Translations under genes and position numbers: made by a program | Notes under the pieces: generated by a model | What the model was told of the DNA's origin: nothing | The model's database searches: none | What the model saw: the letters and a program-made list of their open reading frames with translations, nothing else | Part shown: positions 16,399-25,700 of the stretch, in pieces | Numbering within the stretch: the first letter of the stretch is position 1 | Layout of the letters: each line of letters begins with the position of its first letter | Assembly (NCBI RefSeq): GCF_037040815.1 | Contig: NZ_CP146233.1 | Span: 43,476-107,475 of the forward strand | Length of the DNA: 64,000 nt | From: Pararoseomonas sp. SCSIO 73927 | Lineage (GTDB): Bacteria > Pseudomonadota > Alphaproteobacteria > Acetobacterales > Acetobacteraceae | Direction: 5' to 3'

Positions 16399-16647
16399 AT
16401 GTCAGACAGCTCTAGCCCCGACGCCAAGGCCACTGGCACCCCGGTCAAGCGCCGCCCTGGCCGCCCGGCCGGCGGTGACATGGCGCAACTGACGCTCCGT
16501 ATTCCGCGCGCGCACCTGCTCGCCCTCACAGAGGAAAGCGCCCGTCGTTCGATGGAGACGGGCCGCAATGTCACGCCGCAAGCCATCATCGCAGGCATGA
16601 TCGCGGCCAGCATTGCCACCAAGAACGAGAGCACACCGGCGGCGTAG
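16399..16647 (+). CDS. Small ribbon-helix-helix-like protein
   Basis: The ATG at 16399 follows AGGA with a 7-base spacer, giving 82 residues; an ATG at 16375 would add 8. A basic linker (KRRPGRPAGGD) precedes AQLTLRIPRAHLLALTEES, an RHH-like strand and helix, and a second helix (TPQAIIAGMIAASIA). It diverges from parA across a region dense in inverted repeats and may regulate plasmid genes. It is probably a regulator, but no family is certain. Confidence 0.55.
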   Translation: MSDSSSPDAKATGTPVKRRPGRPAGGDMAQLTLRIPRAHLLALTEESARRSMETGRNVTPQAIIAGMIAASIATKNESTPAA

Positions 16648-16757
16648 AACCCTACGCCGCCGCAACAGACAAGGGCACGGACCCGTTACTGTATAAATGA
16701 ATTTTTCAATTTAAAAACGTTGACCGGTGGATTGGGTCGGGGTAATGTTCCTCTCAG

Positions 16758-16780
16758 CCGAGGCGCTTCGCTTCGGCGGT
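16758..16780. other. Hairpin-forming sequence
   Basis: GCCGAGGCG and CGCTTCGGC pair with one mismatch around a short loop, some 20 bases before the DUF932 gene. It may affect translation or terminate leaky transcripts. Confidence 0.3.
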
Positions 16781-16798
16781 TAGAGCAAGGCGCTCCGC

Positions 16799-17674
16799 AT
16801 GACGTTCTTCCGTTCTTCTCGTTCCTTCGGTTCCACCCGCGCCGCGATGGGCGCTAACCCACTGTCAGACGGGGAGCTAATGCAGCTCGCCCCGTCTGCC
16901 TTCGCGACAGAGGCCCATTCCTCCCGCTCCGCGCGCTACGCCTATATCCCGACAGCGGACGTAATCGCGGGTCTGCGACGCGAAGGCTTTGTGCCGGTGC
17001 TGGCGCGGCAGACCCGCCCGCGCGACGCCGACCGCAGCGGCCACACCAAGCACCTGATCCGCTTCCGCCACGAGGGTCAGGCAAGCCAGCCGCGTCGCGT
17101 CGGCATGACCTTTCCGGAAGTCGTGCTCATCAACTCCCACGATGGGACCAGCGCCTACCACGTCACCGCAGGCGTGTTCCGCCTCGCCTGCCTCAATGGG
17201 ATGGTGGTGTCGGACGGGCCGGAACGCTCGGTAAAGGTGCCGCACAAGGGCGACGTAGTGCGCCAAGTGATCGAGGGCAGTTACGAGGTCCTCGGCGCCT
17301 CGCGCCAGGCCATTGAGGCCGCTGATGCCTGGGCCAGCGTCGCCCTTAATCGCGAGGAACAGAACATCCTTGCGGAAGCCGCCCGCGTGATCCGCTTCGG
17401 AGACGAGGAGGGCAACGTCGCCTCCCCAATTCAGGCGGAACAGTTCCTCACCGCCCGCCGGGCGGCGGACACGGGCGCGGACCTGTGGAGCACCTTTAAC
17501 CGGGTGCAGGAAAACACCATTCGCGGCGGCCTCCAGGCTTGGGGCAGGGACGGTAACAACCGCCCGCGCCGCATCACCTCGCGCGAGGTTACGGGAATCG
17601 ACCAGGACGTGAAGCTCAACCGGGCGCTGTGGATGCTGGGCGAGCGCATGGCGGCCCTCAAGAGCGCCGCCTAA
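16799..17674 (+). CDS. DUF932-family protein
   Basis: The 291-residue protein follows the DUF932 pattern of plasmid and phage proteins. An N-terminal segment (RYAYIPTADVIAGLRREGF, VLARQTRPR) is followed by HLIRFRH, PEVVLINSHDGTSAYHVTAGVFRLACLNGMV and a helical C-terminus ending in WMLGERMA. Members are widespread on conjugative plasmids; their activity is not established. A second ATG at 16847 could be the true start. Two small genes follow in the same direction. Confidence 0.8.
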   Translation: MTFFRSSRSFGSTRAAMGANPLSDGELMQLAPSAFATEAHSSRSARYAYIPTADVIAGLRREGFVPVLARQTRPRDADRSGHTKHLIRFRHEGQASQPRRVGMTFPEVVLINSHDGTSAYHVTAGVFRLACLNGMVVSDGPERSVKVPHKGDVVRQVIEGSYEVLGASRQAIEAADAWASVALNREEQNILAEAARVIRFGDEEGNVASPIQAEQFLTARRAADTGADLWSTFNRVQENTIRGGLQAWGRDGNNRPRRITSREVTGIDQDVKLNRALWMLGERMAALKSAA

Positions 17675-17746
17675 CCAGTGGGGGCGGGGAGCGATCCCCG
17701 CCCTTCCTTCCGCCCTTGCGTGCCACCCCGTCGAAAGCTCCGCACT

Positions 17747-18019
17747 ATGGATTTCCACGCTCTGCCTATCCTGGGCATTTCGCTCGTACTCAATGACGAC
17801 GCCGGCAACGGCCTGGCGCTCGGCACCAGTTCAGAAGATCCCGCCTACCTCCTTGCCGTGGTCGAGGATGCCGCCGGCCGCGCCATCATCTGCAACCTGA
17901 TCGACGGTGAGAGCGAGGCGCTGTTGCTGGCCATGCTGACCGAACGCGCGGCCGTGCGCGCCGCCGCGGCGATCCCGCCCTATCGTGCTACACCGGGCGC
18001 CGCTGGGGCCTCGTCGTGA
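17747..18019 (+). CDS. Small hypothetical protein
   Basis: The ATG at 17747 gives 90 residues; the frame is open upstream without a better start. It is acidic and begins with hydrophobic strands (LPILGISLVLNDDAGNGLALG), then an Ala/Leu-rich helix. It follows the DUF932 gene on the same strand. No family is recognised. Confidence 0.45.
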   Translation: MDFHALPILGISLVLNDDAGNGLALGTSSEDPAYLLAVVEDAAGRAIICNLIDGESEALLLAMLTERAAVRAAAAIPPYRATPGAAGASS

Positions 18020-18146
18020 CCGCGTTAAGGTGGTGCGGGCAGGCTTCGGCCCGCCCTCGCTGCCCCGCTCTGTGCTTCGCCGCTGGCCGCCTCCGGGCGG
18101 CCTTCTACGTTGCGGCCGGTGCCGTCGTCGGGTCATTACCGTCCGT

Positions 18147-18524
18147 ATGGCTATGTCCCCATCCCGCTTCGCCGAGTGCCTGGAAACGATCGGCTGGACC
18201 AAGCGCGGCCTCGCACGCCGACTGAACGTGGGGCAAGCGGCGGTGCGCCAGATGGCCAACGGGCGGCACGAGATCCGCGACGACTTCGGCGGATGGTTAG
18301 AGGGGTTGGCAGCGGCCCATGCGCCGCTGTCGCCCGAGCTACGCGAGTTTTCTGACCAGATGGGGTGCGATAGGGGGGAGTGGGTGCGCTATCCCCGTGG
18401 CATACGGCCCCTATCTGACGAGGAGGCGGCGGCGCTGCGCCGCGTCGCGGAAGCGCACGCTGCGATGCCTTGGCCGCCAGGATGGCGGGGCGGCACTGTG
18501 AAGGACGATAATACAGAGTCGTAA
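18147..18524 (+). CDS. Small helix-turn-helix protein
   Basis: The ATG at 18147 (or 18153) gives 125 or 123 residues. The N-terminal half reads as an Xre-like HTH: RFAECLETIGWTKRGLA, then RRLNVGQAAVRQMANG. The C-terminal half is acidic and helical and lacks a known domain. It closes the DUF932 gene group. The role as a plasmid regulator is inferred from the fold only. Confidence 0.6.
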   Translation: MAMSPSRFAECLETIGWTKRGLARRLNVGQAAVRQMANGRHEIRDDFGGWLEGLAAAHAPLSPELREFSDQMGCDRGEWVRYPRGIRPLSDEEAAALRRVAEAHAAMPWPPGWRGGTVKDDNTES

Positions 18525-18635
18525 TTTGGCCGAACCTGAAAAGATCAGGTGTTGCGCTCCACTCGCCCGGCCGGCTTCGCCGGCCTGCCGTCCTCGATCC
18601 ATCGATACTACCACGACATCGTAACGATATATCGC

Positions 18636-19088
18636 TCAGCCCAGACGTGACGCCGGCTCCCCATGTATGGGGACAGTACAGTGCCCATGCCCAAAGTCCG
18701 CCAGTGTCTCGATGATACGGCACTCCTCCACGTGGCCGCCCACGCACTGGCTGGCCATCCGCTGCAATTCCGATCGCAGCGCCTCGAGGCGCTTCATCCG
18801 GGCGTCCACCTCGGCGATGTGGGCCATGGCGATGGCGTGTGCCGCCGAGCAGTCCGTCCCGGGCCGGTCGGCGAGGTCGAGGAGGGAGCGGATGTGCTCC
18901 ATGGAGAAGCCGAGTTCCCGGGCATGGCGGATAAAGCCGAGCCGCCGGAGGTGGGCATCCCCGTAGGAGCGGTGCCCGCCCTCGGTTCGGGCGGGAGGAG
19001 GCAGCCAGCCCTCGGCCTCGTACCAGCGGATCGTGGTCGCCTTCACGCCGGTCAGCCGCGACAGCTCGCCGATCGTCAGCCTCGCCAT
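18636..19088 (-). CDS. MerR-family regulator of the ZntR/CadR/PbrR type
   Basis: The 150-residue protein starts at 19088 after AGGAG; upstream codons in frame are non-coding. The winged helix (MARLTIGELS, TIRWYEAEGWLP) and dimer helix are typical. Cys80, Cys115, His119 and Cys123 match the divalent-metal ligands of ZntR-like sensors; a Cys at the 77-80 position excludes the copper group. A further HGHC follows at 134-137. It should activate overlong-spacer promoters on Zn, Cd or Pb. Candidates lie at 19922, 31723, 32773 and 35556. A paralogue is encoded at 35141. Confidence 0.85.
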   Translation of the reverse strand: MARLTIGELSRLTGVKATTIRWYEAEGWLPPPARTEGGHRSYGDAHLRRLGFIRHARELGFSMEHIRSLLDLADRPGTDCSAAHAIAMAHIAEVDARMKRLEALRSELQRMASQCVGGHVEECRIIETLADFGHGHCTVPIHGEPASRLG

Positions 19089-19190
19089 GGTATCTCCTCG
19101 GTCAGGGCCATCCTGGAGGATATGGGGCCTCGGTGACACCGTACCTCCCTGCTGGCTCCCTGGCCTGCCCTGCAAGGCCGACAGGGGGGT

Positions 19191-19205
19191 GGGACAAGAT
19201 GTCCC
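19191..19205. promoter_or_regulatory. Inverted repeat between the divergent merR-type and 19254 genes
   Basis: GGGACA/TGTCCC with a 3-base centre, extended by G/C runs, lies between two divergent genes. It is a possible operator; no MerR-type 19-bp spacer is visible around it. Confidence 0.35.
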
Positions 19206-19253
19206 CCCGTCTCCCGATGACACCGGATTACAGCTGCGTTAGACTTGGGCAGC

Positions 19254-19619
19254 ATGCTCGCCCTGCCGACATCGCTGGCCGCCAGGATCCTTCGCCGAGT
19301 GCTCTCGGTGATGATGTGCGCGCTCATGCTCCTGTCTCTGGCGGTCTCGGCGGATGCTGGTGCCCCTACGGTCACGAGTCCGCCCGCGCTGGTCGAGTTG
19401 GTTCTCATGGACGCTGGCTCTGGTGACGAACCCCTGCAGCCGGACTCCCTGCCGTGTCACTCAGCCCACCACCTCTGCGGCAAGGTAACCCCGCTCCCGC
19501 CGATCCTTGCGGCCGGGGCGCCTGCGGTCGTCCATCCTGAGTTCAAGCCGGTCCCGGTGCCGGACCGGCTGCTGCCCTCCGGCGTGACCGAACTGCCGCC
19601 AAGACCACCTCGCGCCTGA
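19254..19619 (+). CDS. Small membrane/periplasmic protein upstream of czcCBA
   Basis: The 121-residue protein has an N-terminal hydrophobic segment (about 12-38, RRVLSVMMCALMLLSLAVSA) and a mature part with a metal-binding-like PCHSAHHLCGK motif near 78-88, then Pro-rich residues. Small proteins with Cys/His clusters ahead of czcC occur in other czc loci (CzcI-like), but sequence similarity to CzcI cannot be claimed. It diverges from the MerR gene. A TTG at 19245 is an alternative start. Confidence 0.55.
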   Translation: MLALPTSLAARILRRVLSVMMCALMLLSLAVSADAGAPTVTSPPALVELVLMDAGSGDEPLQPDSLPCHSAHHLCGKVTPLPPILAAGAPAVVHPEFKPVPVPDRLLPSGVTELPPRPPRA

Positions 19620-19708
19620 CGGAACACGCCTTCCTGCTGGTCCGGCCCGCCCATCCCTGAGGGCGGCGGTGCCCGGCCCGTTCGCGGTCCGTCATTCCAG
19701 GTACCTCC

Positions 19709-19811
19709 ATGTCATTCAGCACTGCCCGGCTAACGGCGCTCCATGCCGTCATCCCTGAGGCCGCCCTCGCCCAGGGCACCCGGCCACCCGTCGCCTCACC
19801 CACCGCCTGCA
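19709..19811 (+). pseudogene. Degenerate duplicate of the czcC signal-peptide region
   Basis: An ATG at 19709 encodes about 33 residues that resemble the first 33 of CzcC: STARLTALHAVIP against SVARLAAVLAVVP, then RPPVAS against RPPVAP. After that the similarity ends. The frame happens to run on into czcC through the operator at 19922. It looks like a decayed copy of the czcC leader left by a duplication or recombination. Confidence 0.55.
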
Positions 19812-19921
19812 TCGTCCCGGCGGCACCTGGGCTTCCCCGAAGGCTCCCTGGCCTTGGGCCCCGCAGGCGCCCGTTCAGCCATGCTTCCACTCCGACGGCG
19901 TCTTCCAACGCAGAATGGCCC

Positions 19922-19952
19922 TTGAACCTCCAGTCGCTAGAGGCCCTATCTG
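19922..19952 (+). promoter_or_regulatory. MerR-type promoter of czcCBA
   Basis: TTGAAC (19922-19927) and TATCTG (19947-19952) are separated by 19 bases holding an imperfect CCTCCAG/CTAGAGG dyad. The site and its flanks resemble the promoter at 32773. It lies 189 bases before the chosen czcC start. Confidence 0.7.
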
Positions 19953-20140
19953 CCGAGCCATCGACGGGAGATCACCTGGTGGATGGCGCGCGAGACGAAG
20001 GACAGAGGCGGCACGTGTCCCTGGAGACACGGGGAGCAAACCGCTCCTGGGCCGCGGCTGGAATCTCGGTGGCCGCCTCCCATCCCGCGGACTTCAGTGG
20101 CGCCACGGTGGGTGCCCTGGCCCGGCGGTGCGGGGCGACA

Positions 20141-21463
20141 ATGATGCTCAGCGTTGCCCGGCTCGCGGCGGTTCTCGCCGTCGTCCCGGCCCTGGCCTTC
20201 GGACAGGACGCCCGTCCGCCTGTTGCGCCCCTCACCATCCTATCGCCCCAGCAGGCGGTCGAGGCCGCACTCACCGTCTCCCCCGCTCTCCGCGGCGCCG
20301 GGGCGGGCCGCCAGGCCGTGCAGGCCGACGCCCTCCAGGCACGGCTCCGGCCCAACCCGGAACTGAGGGGCAGCTTCGAAAACTTCGGCGGCTTCGGTGG
20401 CCGCCAGGAGAACCGGGCCTTCCGGACCCTGGAGAGCACGGTCGGCCTCGCCCAGCGCATCGAGCTCGGCGGCAAGCGCTCCGCCCGGATCGATCTTGCT
20501 GCCCGCAGCGGCGAGGTCGCCGCGCTCGACTTCACCGGCGTCCGGCTGGAGATCGCCCGGGAGGTGGTGACGGCCCTGGCCACCGCAGAGGCCGCCCGGC
20601 GGCTCGTCGGCGTCGAGCGAGAGCGCGCCCGCCTGGCAGCCGAGACGCTCCGGGCCGCTCGCGCCCGGGTCGAGGCAGGCCGGGATCCGTTGCTCCAGGC
20701 CGAGCGGGCCGAGGTGGTCCGGGCCACGGCCGACATCGCCGCCGAGCGTGCCCAGCGCGAGGTCGACATCTCCCTAGCCGACCTTGCCGTGCTCATCGGG
20801 GTGCCCCGGGTCGAACTCGCCCCTCGCCAGGCTTGGTTCGACGAGATCGGTCCCAATCCCGGCCGCCCGGTTCCAACGGACCCGCTGGCTCGTCTCTCGG
20901 GTAGTCCCGAGCTGGCCCGGCTGGAGGCGGCGATCGCCCAGCAGCGGGCGAACCTGACCCTCCAGCGCGCGACCGCCGTGCCTGACGTGACCATCTCCGG
21001 GGACGTGCGCCGCTTCGGCGACAGCAACGAGACGGCCTTCGTCGCGGGCGCCTCCATCCCGCTGCCCTTCTACGATCGGAACCAGGGCGGCATCGCCCGT
21101 GCCCAGGCCGAGGTGACCCGCGCCGAGGCCGAGGCCGATCGGGGGCGCAGCGTTCTCGTCGCCACCCTCGTCGCGGCCGAGCAACGCCTGGCCCTGGCCT
21201 GGCGGTCGGCCGACACCCTTCGGCGAACGGCACTGCCCTCCGCCGAGCAGGCGGCCCGGTTCGCCACCCTCGGCTACGGCGAGGGGCGCTTCAGCTTCCT
21301 GGAGGTCCTCGACGCCCAGCGGGCGCTCTCCGACACCCGCGCCCAGCTCGTGGAGGCCATCCAGGCCTTCCATGCCCTCCGTGCCCAGGTGCAGCGCCTG
21401 CGCGGCGACCTGCCCGCCGTCTCCCCCCAGCCCGTGAACGCCCCGAACGGGAGTGCCCGCTGA
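20141..21463 (+). CDS. czcC: Outer-membrane efflux channel CzcC
   Basis: The ATG at 20141 gives 440 residues with a signal peptide (about 1-22, ending LAFG-QD), the usual length for this TolC-like family. Two repeated helical segments rich in Ala, Arg and Gln (about 55-240 and 250-430) form the channel. ILSPQQAVEAALTVSPALR and the closing YGEGRFSFLEVLDAQRAL are family signatures. It carries Zn, Cd or Co through the outer membrane as part of CzcCBA. The frame is open far upstream to 19709, but that part contains the operator and a decayed leader. The stop overlaps the czcB start (TGATG). Confidence 0.88.
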   Translation: MMLSVARLAAVLAVVPALAFGQDARPPVAPLTILSPQQAVEAALTVSPALRGAGAGRQAVQADALQARLRPNPELRGSFENFGGFGGRQENRAFRTLESTVGLAQRIELGGKRSARIDLAARSGEVAALDFTGVRLEIAREVVTALATAEAARRLVGVERERARLAAETLRAARARVEAGRDPLLQAERAEVVRATADIAAERAQREVDISLADLAVLIGVPRVELAPRQAWFDEIGPNPGRPVPTDPLARLSGSPELARLEAAIAQQRANLTLQRATAVPDVTISGDVRRFGDSNETAFVAGASIPLPFYDRNQGGIARAQAEVTRAEAEADRGRSVLVATLVAAEQRLALAWRSADTLRRTALPSAEQAARFATLGYGEGRFSFLEVLDAQRALSDTRAQLVEAIQAFHALRAQVQRLRGDLPAVSPQPVNAPNGSAR

Positions 21464-22713
21464 TGCTCCGCATGACCTTGCTGGCAGGCGCCGCCATCGG
21501 CGGCCTGGCCCTGTCTGTCGCCTACCCGTCCATCCCCGAGACCGCCCGAAGCCTCCTCGGGATGCAGTCCACCGCCACCGGAGCAGCCCGCGCCGCCGCT
21601 CCCGCCGCTGCGCCAAAGGGGGACGGCCACGGCCACGCCGAGGGCGAGGAACACGGCGAGGAAGGCCGCATCAAAATGACGGCCGAGCAGGTCGAGGCCG
21701 CGGGCATCCGGGTCGCGGCCGTCCAGGGCGGTGTCCTGGTGACCCGTGCGGCGGTCCCGGGCGTCCTCGCCGCGAGCCAGGACCGGCAGGCACGGGTGAC
21801 GGCCCGCCTCGGCGGAATCGTGGCCGAGGTCCGCAAGACCCTGGGTGAAGAGGTCGCGCGCGGCGACATCCTGGCCGTGCTGGAGAGCCGCGAGGTTGCG
21901 GACGCCAAGGGCGAGTTCCTGGCCGCCACGCGCGCGGCGGCCCTGGCCGAGACGACGCTGGCCCGCGAGACCCGCCTCTGGCGCCAGAAGATCTCCGCCG
22001 AGCAGGAGTTCCTCCAGGCCCGGACCGCGGCGGAGGAAGCCCGCATCAAGGTGGACCTCGGCCGCGCCCGGTTGGCCGCACTCGGCCTGTCGGACGCCGA
22101 GGTCGCCGCCTTGGCACGCCAGCCCGCTGCCACGCTCCGCCGCCTGGAGCTACGGGCGCCCATGGCCGGGCGGGTCACCGCCCGCAACGCGGTGCTGGGC
22201 GCCTCCGTGGCCGCGGACGCCGAGGTGTTCGCGGTTGCCGACCTCTCGGTCCTCTGGGTCGAGCTGACCATCCCGCCGCGGGACCTGCCCATGGCGCGCC
22301 AGGGCCAGACGGTGCTCGTCACCGGGGAGGGCGAGGCACGCACCGAGGGCAAGATCGTCTTCCTCAGCCCGGTCCTGGATCCCGAGACCCGCTCGGCCCG
22401 AGCGGTCGCCGAGATCGCAAATCCCGAGGGCGTGTGGAGGGCGGGCGGCTTCGTCACCGCCCACCTCTCCACGGCCGAGCAGCAAGTGGACGCGCTGGTT
22501 CCGCGCGACGCCGTGCAGGAGGTCGAGGGCAAGAAGGTCGTCTTCGTGAGGAACGAGGAGGGCTTCGAGCTGAGGGAGGTGGAGACCGGGCGCGAAGACG
22601 CGAACGGCTACGAGGTCATCTTCGGGCTGGACCAGGGGACGGAGATCGCGGTGGCCAACGCCTTCTCGCTCCGGGCCGAGCTGAGCAAGTCCGAAGCCGG
22701 GCACGCGCACTGA
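21463..22713 (+). CDS. czcB: Periplasmic adaptor CzcB
   Basis: The 416-residue protein has an N-terminal anchor or signal and a His/Glu-rich stretch (GHGHAEGEEHGEEG, about 54-67). Barrel-sandwich, helical hairpin and beta-barrel parts of a HlyD-type adaptor follow (TARLGGIVAEVRKTLGEEVARG; LRAPMAGRVTARNAVLG). The His-rich tail AGHAH closes it. It links the inner-membrane pump CzcA with CzcC and may pass metal to the pump. It is coupled to czcC and followed by czcA after 13 bases. Confidence 0.9.
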   Translation: MLRMTLLAGAAIGGLALSVAYPSIPETARSLLGMQSTATGAARAAAPAAAPKGDGHGHAEGEEHGEEGRIKMTAEQVEAAGIRVAAVQGGVLVTRAAVPGVLAASQDRQARVTARLGGIVAEVRKTLGEEVARGDILAVLESREVADAKGEFLAATRAAALAETTLARETRLWRQKISAEQEFLQARTAAEEARIKVDLGRARLAALGLSDAEVAALARQPAATLRRLELRAPMAGRVTARNAVLGASVAADAEVFAVADLSVLWVELTIPPRDLPMARQGQTVLVTGEGEARTEGKIVFLSPVLDPETRSARAVAEIANPEGVWRAGGFVTAHLSTAEQQVDALVPRDAVQEVEGKKVVFVRNEEGFELREVETGREDANGYEVIFGLDQGTEIAVANAFSLRAELSKSEAGHAH

Positions 22714-22726
22714 AAGCCGCCCGGAC

Positions 22727-25700
22727 ATGATTGGACCCATCCTCGACTTCTCCGTCCGCAACCGCTGGACGGTCGTGCTCCTGGCCGTCATCGCGGCCTG
22801 CATCGGCGCGTGGTCAGTCACGCGGCTGCCCATCGACGCGACCCCGGACATCACCAACAACCAGGCGCAGATCAACACGCTCGCGCCCTCGCTCTCGCCC
22901 TACGAGATCGAGAAGCAGGTCACCTTCCCGATCGAGACGGCGCTGGCGGGCATCCCCGGGCTGGAGAGCACGCGCTCCATCTCCCGTAACGGCTTCAGCC
23001 AAGTCACGGCGGTCTTCACCGAGAGTACCGACATCTACTTCGCCCGCCAGCAGGTGCTGGAGAGGCTGATCGAGGCACGGGAGGCCATGCCGGAGGGGGT
23101 AGAGCCGCGTCTAGGCCCTGTCTCCACCGGCCTCGGCGAAGTCACCATGTGGACGGTGAACTTCGCGCCCAGGAAACAGGGCGATGTCGTGCCGGACGGC
23201 CAGCCGGGATGGCAGGCCGACGGCAGCTACCTGACCCCTGAGCGCGAGCGCCTAGCCACGGAGGCGGACCGGGCCACCTACCTCCGAACGGTCCAGGACT
23301 GGATCATCCGGCCACAGGTCCGGAACGTGCGGGGTGTCGCGGGCGTGGACGCCATCGGCGGCTACACGAAGCAGTACGTGGTCCAGCCCGACCCGGCCCG
23401 CTTGATCGCCCTGGGACTGAGCTTCTCCGACCTCTCGACGGCCATCGAGCGGAACAACGTCTCGACCGGCGCGGGCTACGTCGAGCGAGGCGGCGAAGGA
23501 CTCGTCGTCCGCTCCGGCGGCCGGGTCACGAGCGTGGCCGAACTCGAGCAGGTGGTCGTCGCCACCCGCGAGGGCGTGCCCATCCTGCTGCGTGACGTCG
23601 GGCGGGTGACCATCGGCCAGGCGCCGCGGACGGGCAGCGCCAGCGGCAACGGGCAGGAGATGGTGGTCGGCACCGCCCTCATGCTCCTCGGCGAGAACTC
23701 CCGAATTGTCGCGGAGGCCGTCCACGCCAAGGTGGACGATCTCCGGCGGACCCTGCCGCGGGGCGTCGAGGCGGTCACGGTGCTGGATCGCGGTCTCCTG
23801 GTGGATGCCACCATCCACACCGTCGCCAAGAACCTCGGCGAGGGCGCGCTGCTGGTCATTGTCATCCTGTTCCTGATGCTCGGGAACATCCGGGCGGCCA
23901 TCATCACCGCCCTGGTCATCCCGGTGACGATGCTGCTGACTGCCTTCGGCATGGTCCGGGGCGGCATCTCGGCCAACCTGATGTCGCTCGGCGCGCTCGA
24001 CTTCGGCCTGATCGTCGACGGCGCCGTCATCATCACCGAGAACAGCCTGCGCCACCTCGCCGAGCGCCAGCACGAGAAGGGACGCCTGCTGACCGTCGTG
24101 GAGCGCCTCCAGACCGTGGCGGACAGCGCCAAGGAGATGATCCGGCCCTCGCTCTACGGGCAGGCCATCATCATCCTCGTCTACGCGCCGCTCCTGACCT
24201 TCACGGGGGTCGAGGGCAAGATGTTCATCCCGATGGCGTTGACCGTCATCATCGCCCTGGTCTGCGCCTTCATCCTCTCCCTGACCCTGGTCCCGGCCCT
24301 CATCGCCATCTGGATCAGCGGCCGGGTGCAGGAGAAGGACGTGGCCATCGTCCGCGGCCTCAAGCACGCCTATGCCCCGCTCCTAGGCGGCGCGCTGCGC
24401 GCCCCGTTCCCCGTCGTCGCGGCGGGCGCCCTCCTCTTCGTCGCCTGCCTCGGCCTGTTCTCCCGGCTCGGGCAGGAGTTCATCCCGACGCTGGACGAGG
24501 GCAACCTCGCCATGCAGGCGCTCCGCATCCCCAGCACCTCCCTGCAGCAGTCCCAAGCCATGCAGTCGGTGCTGGAACGCCGCATCTCCCGCCTGCCCGA
24601 GGTGCAGGTCATCTACTCGAAGACGGGTACGGCGGAGGTCGCCTCCGACCCGATGCCGCCGAACGCCTCCGACACCTTCATCATCCTCAAGCCCCGCTCG
24701 GAGTGGCCCGATCCGTCCTTGCCGAAGGCGGAGCTGGTCCGGCGCATCGAGGCGTCGGTCGCTGGCATCCCCGGCAACGCGATGGAGTTCAGCCAGCCCA
24801 TCCAGATGCGCTTCAACGAACTGCTGGCGGGCGTGCGCGGTGACCTCGCCGTGAAGGTCTTCGGCGACGAGTACGGCCCGATGCTCCAGGTGGCCGGGCA
24901 GATCTCCAACATCCTGAACGGCATCGAGGGCGCCGAGGACGTGAAGGTGGAGCAGGCGACAGGCCTGCCCTTCCTGGAGATCACGGTGAACCGGGCCGAG
25001 GTGGCCCGCCGCGGCCTCAGCGTCGCCGACGTCCAGGCCGTCGTGGCGACCGCGATCGGCGGGCGCGAGGCGGGGATGGTCTACGAGGGCGACCGGCGCT
25101 TCGCCATCGTGGTCCGCCTGCCCGAAAGCCTGCGGGGCAACTTTGAGACCCTGCGGAGCCTGCCCGTGCCGCTGCCGCCCGTGGCAGGGCGTCCCGCGGC
25201 ATCGGTGCCGCTTCAGCAGGTCGCGACGCTTCGCGTGGTGGAGGGGCCGAACCAGATCAGCCGCGAGCAGGGGCGGCGCCGGGTCGTCGTCCAGGCGAAC
25301 GCCCGCGGGCGCGACATCGGCTCCATCGTGGCCGAGGCGCAGGCGCGGGTGGAGCGCGAGGTGCAGCTGCCACCCGGCTACACCGTCACCTGGGGCGGGC
25401 AGTTCGAGAACCTGGCCAAGGCGCGCGAGCGACTGACCGTCGTGGTGCCCGCCTGCTTCCTGCTGATCCTGGTGCTGCTCTACGCGGCCCTGGGCTCCGT
25501 GCGTGACGCGCTGGTGGTGTTCAGCGGCGTGCCGCTGGCCCTGTCGGGCGGCCTGCTCGCCCTGTGGCTGCGGGACATGCCGTTCTCGGTCCCGGCGGCC
25601 GTCGGGTTCATCGCGCTCTCCGGCGTGGCCGTCCTTAACGGGCTGGTGATGGCGACCTCCATCAAGGACCTCATCCTGCGGGGGCACCTGTCCCTGCGGG

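Noticed and set aside
19709..20140. Extending czcC to the upstream start at 19709
   Set aside because: The added 144 codons contain a MerR-type operator and a decayed leader, and CzcC would be far too long. The start at 20141 gives a normal signal peptide and length.
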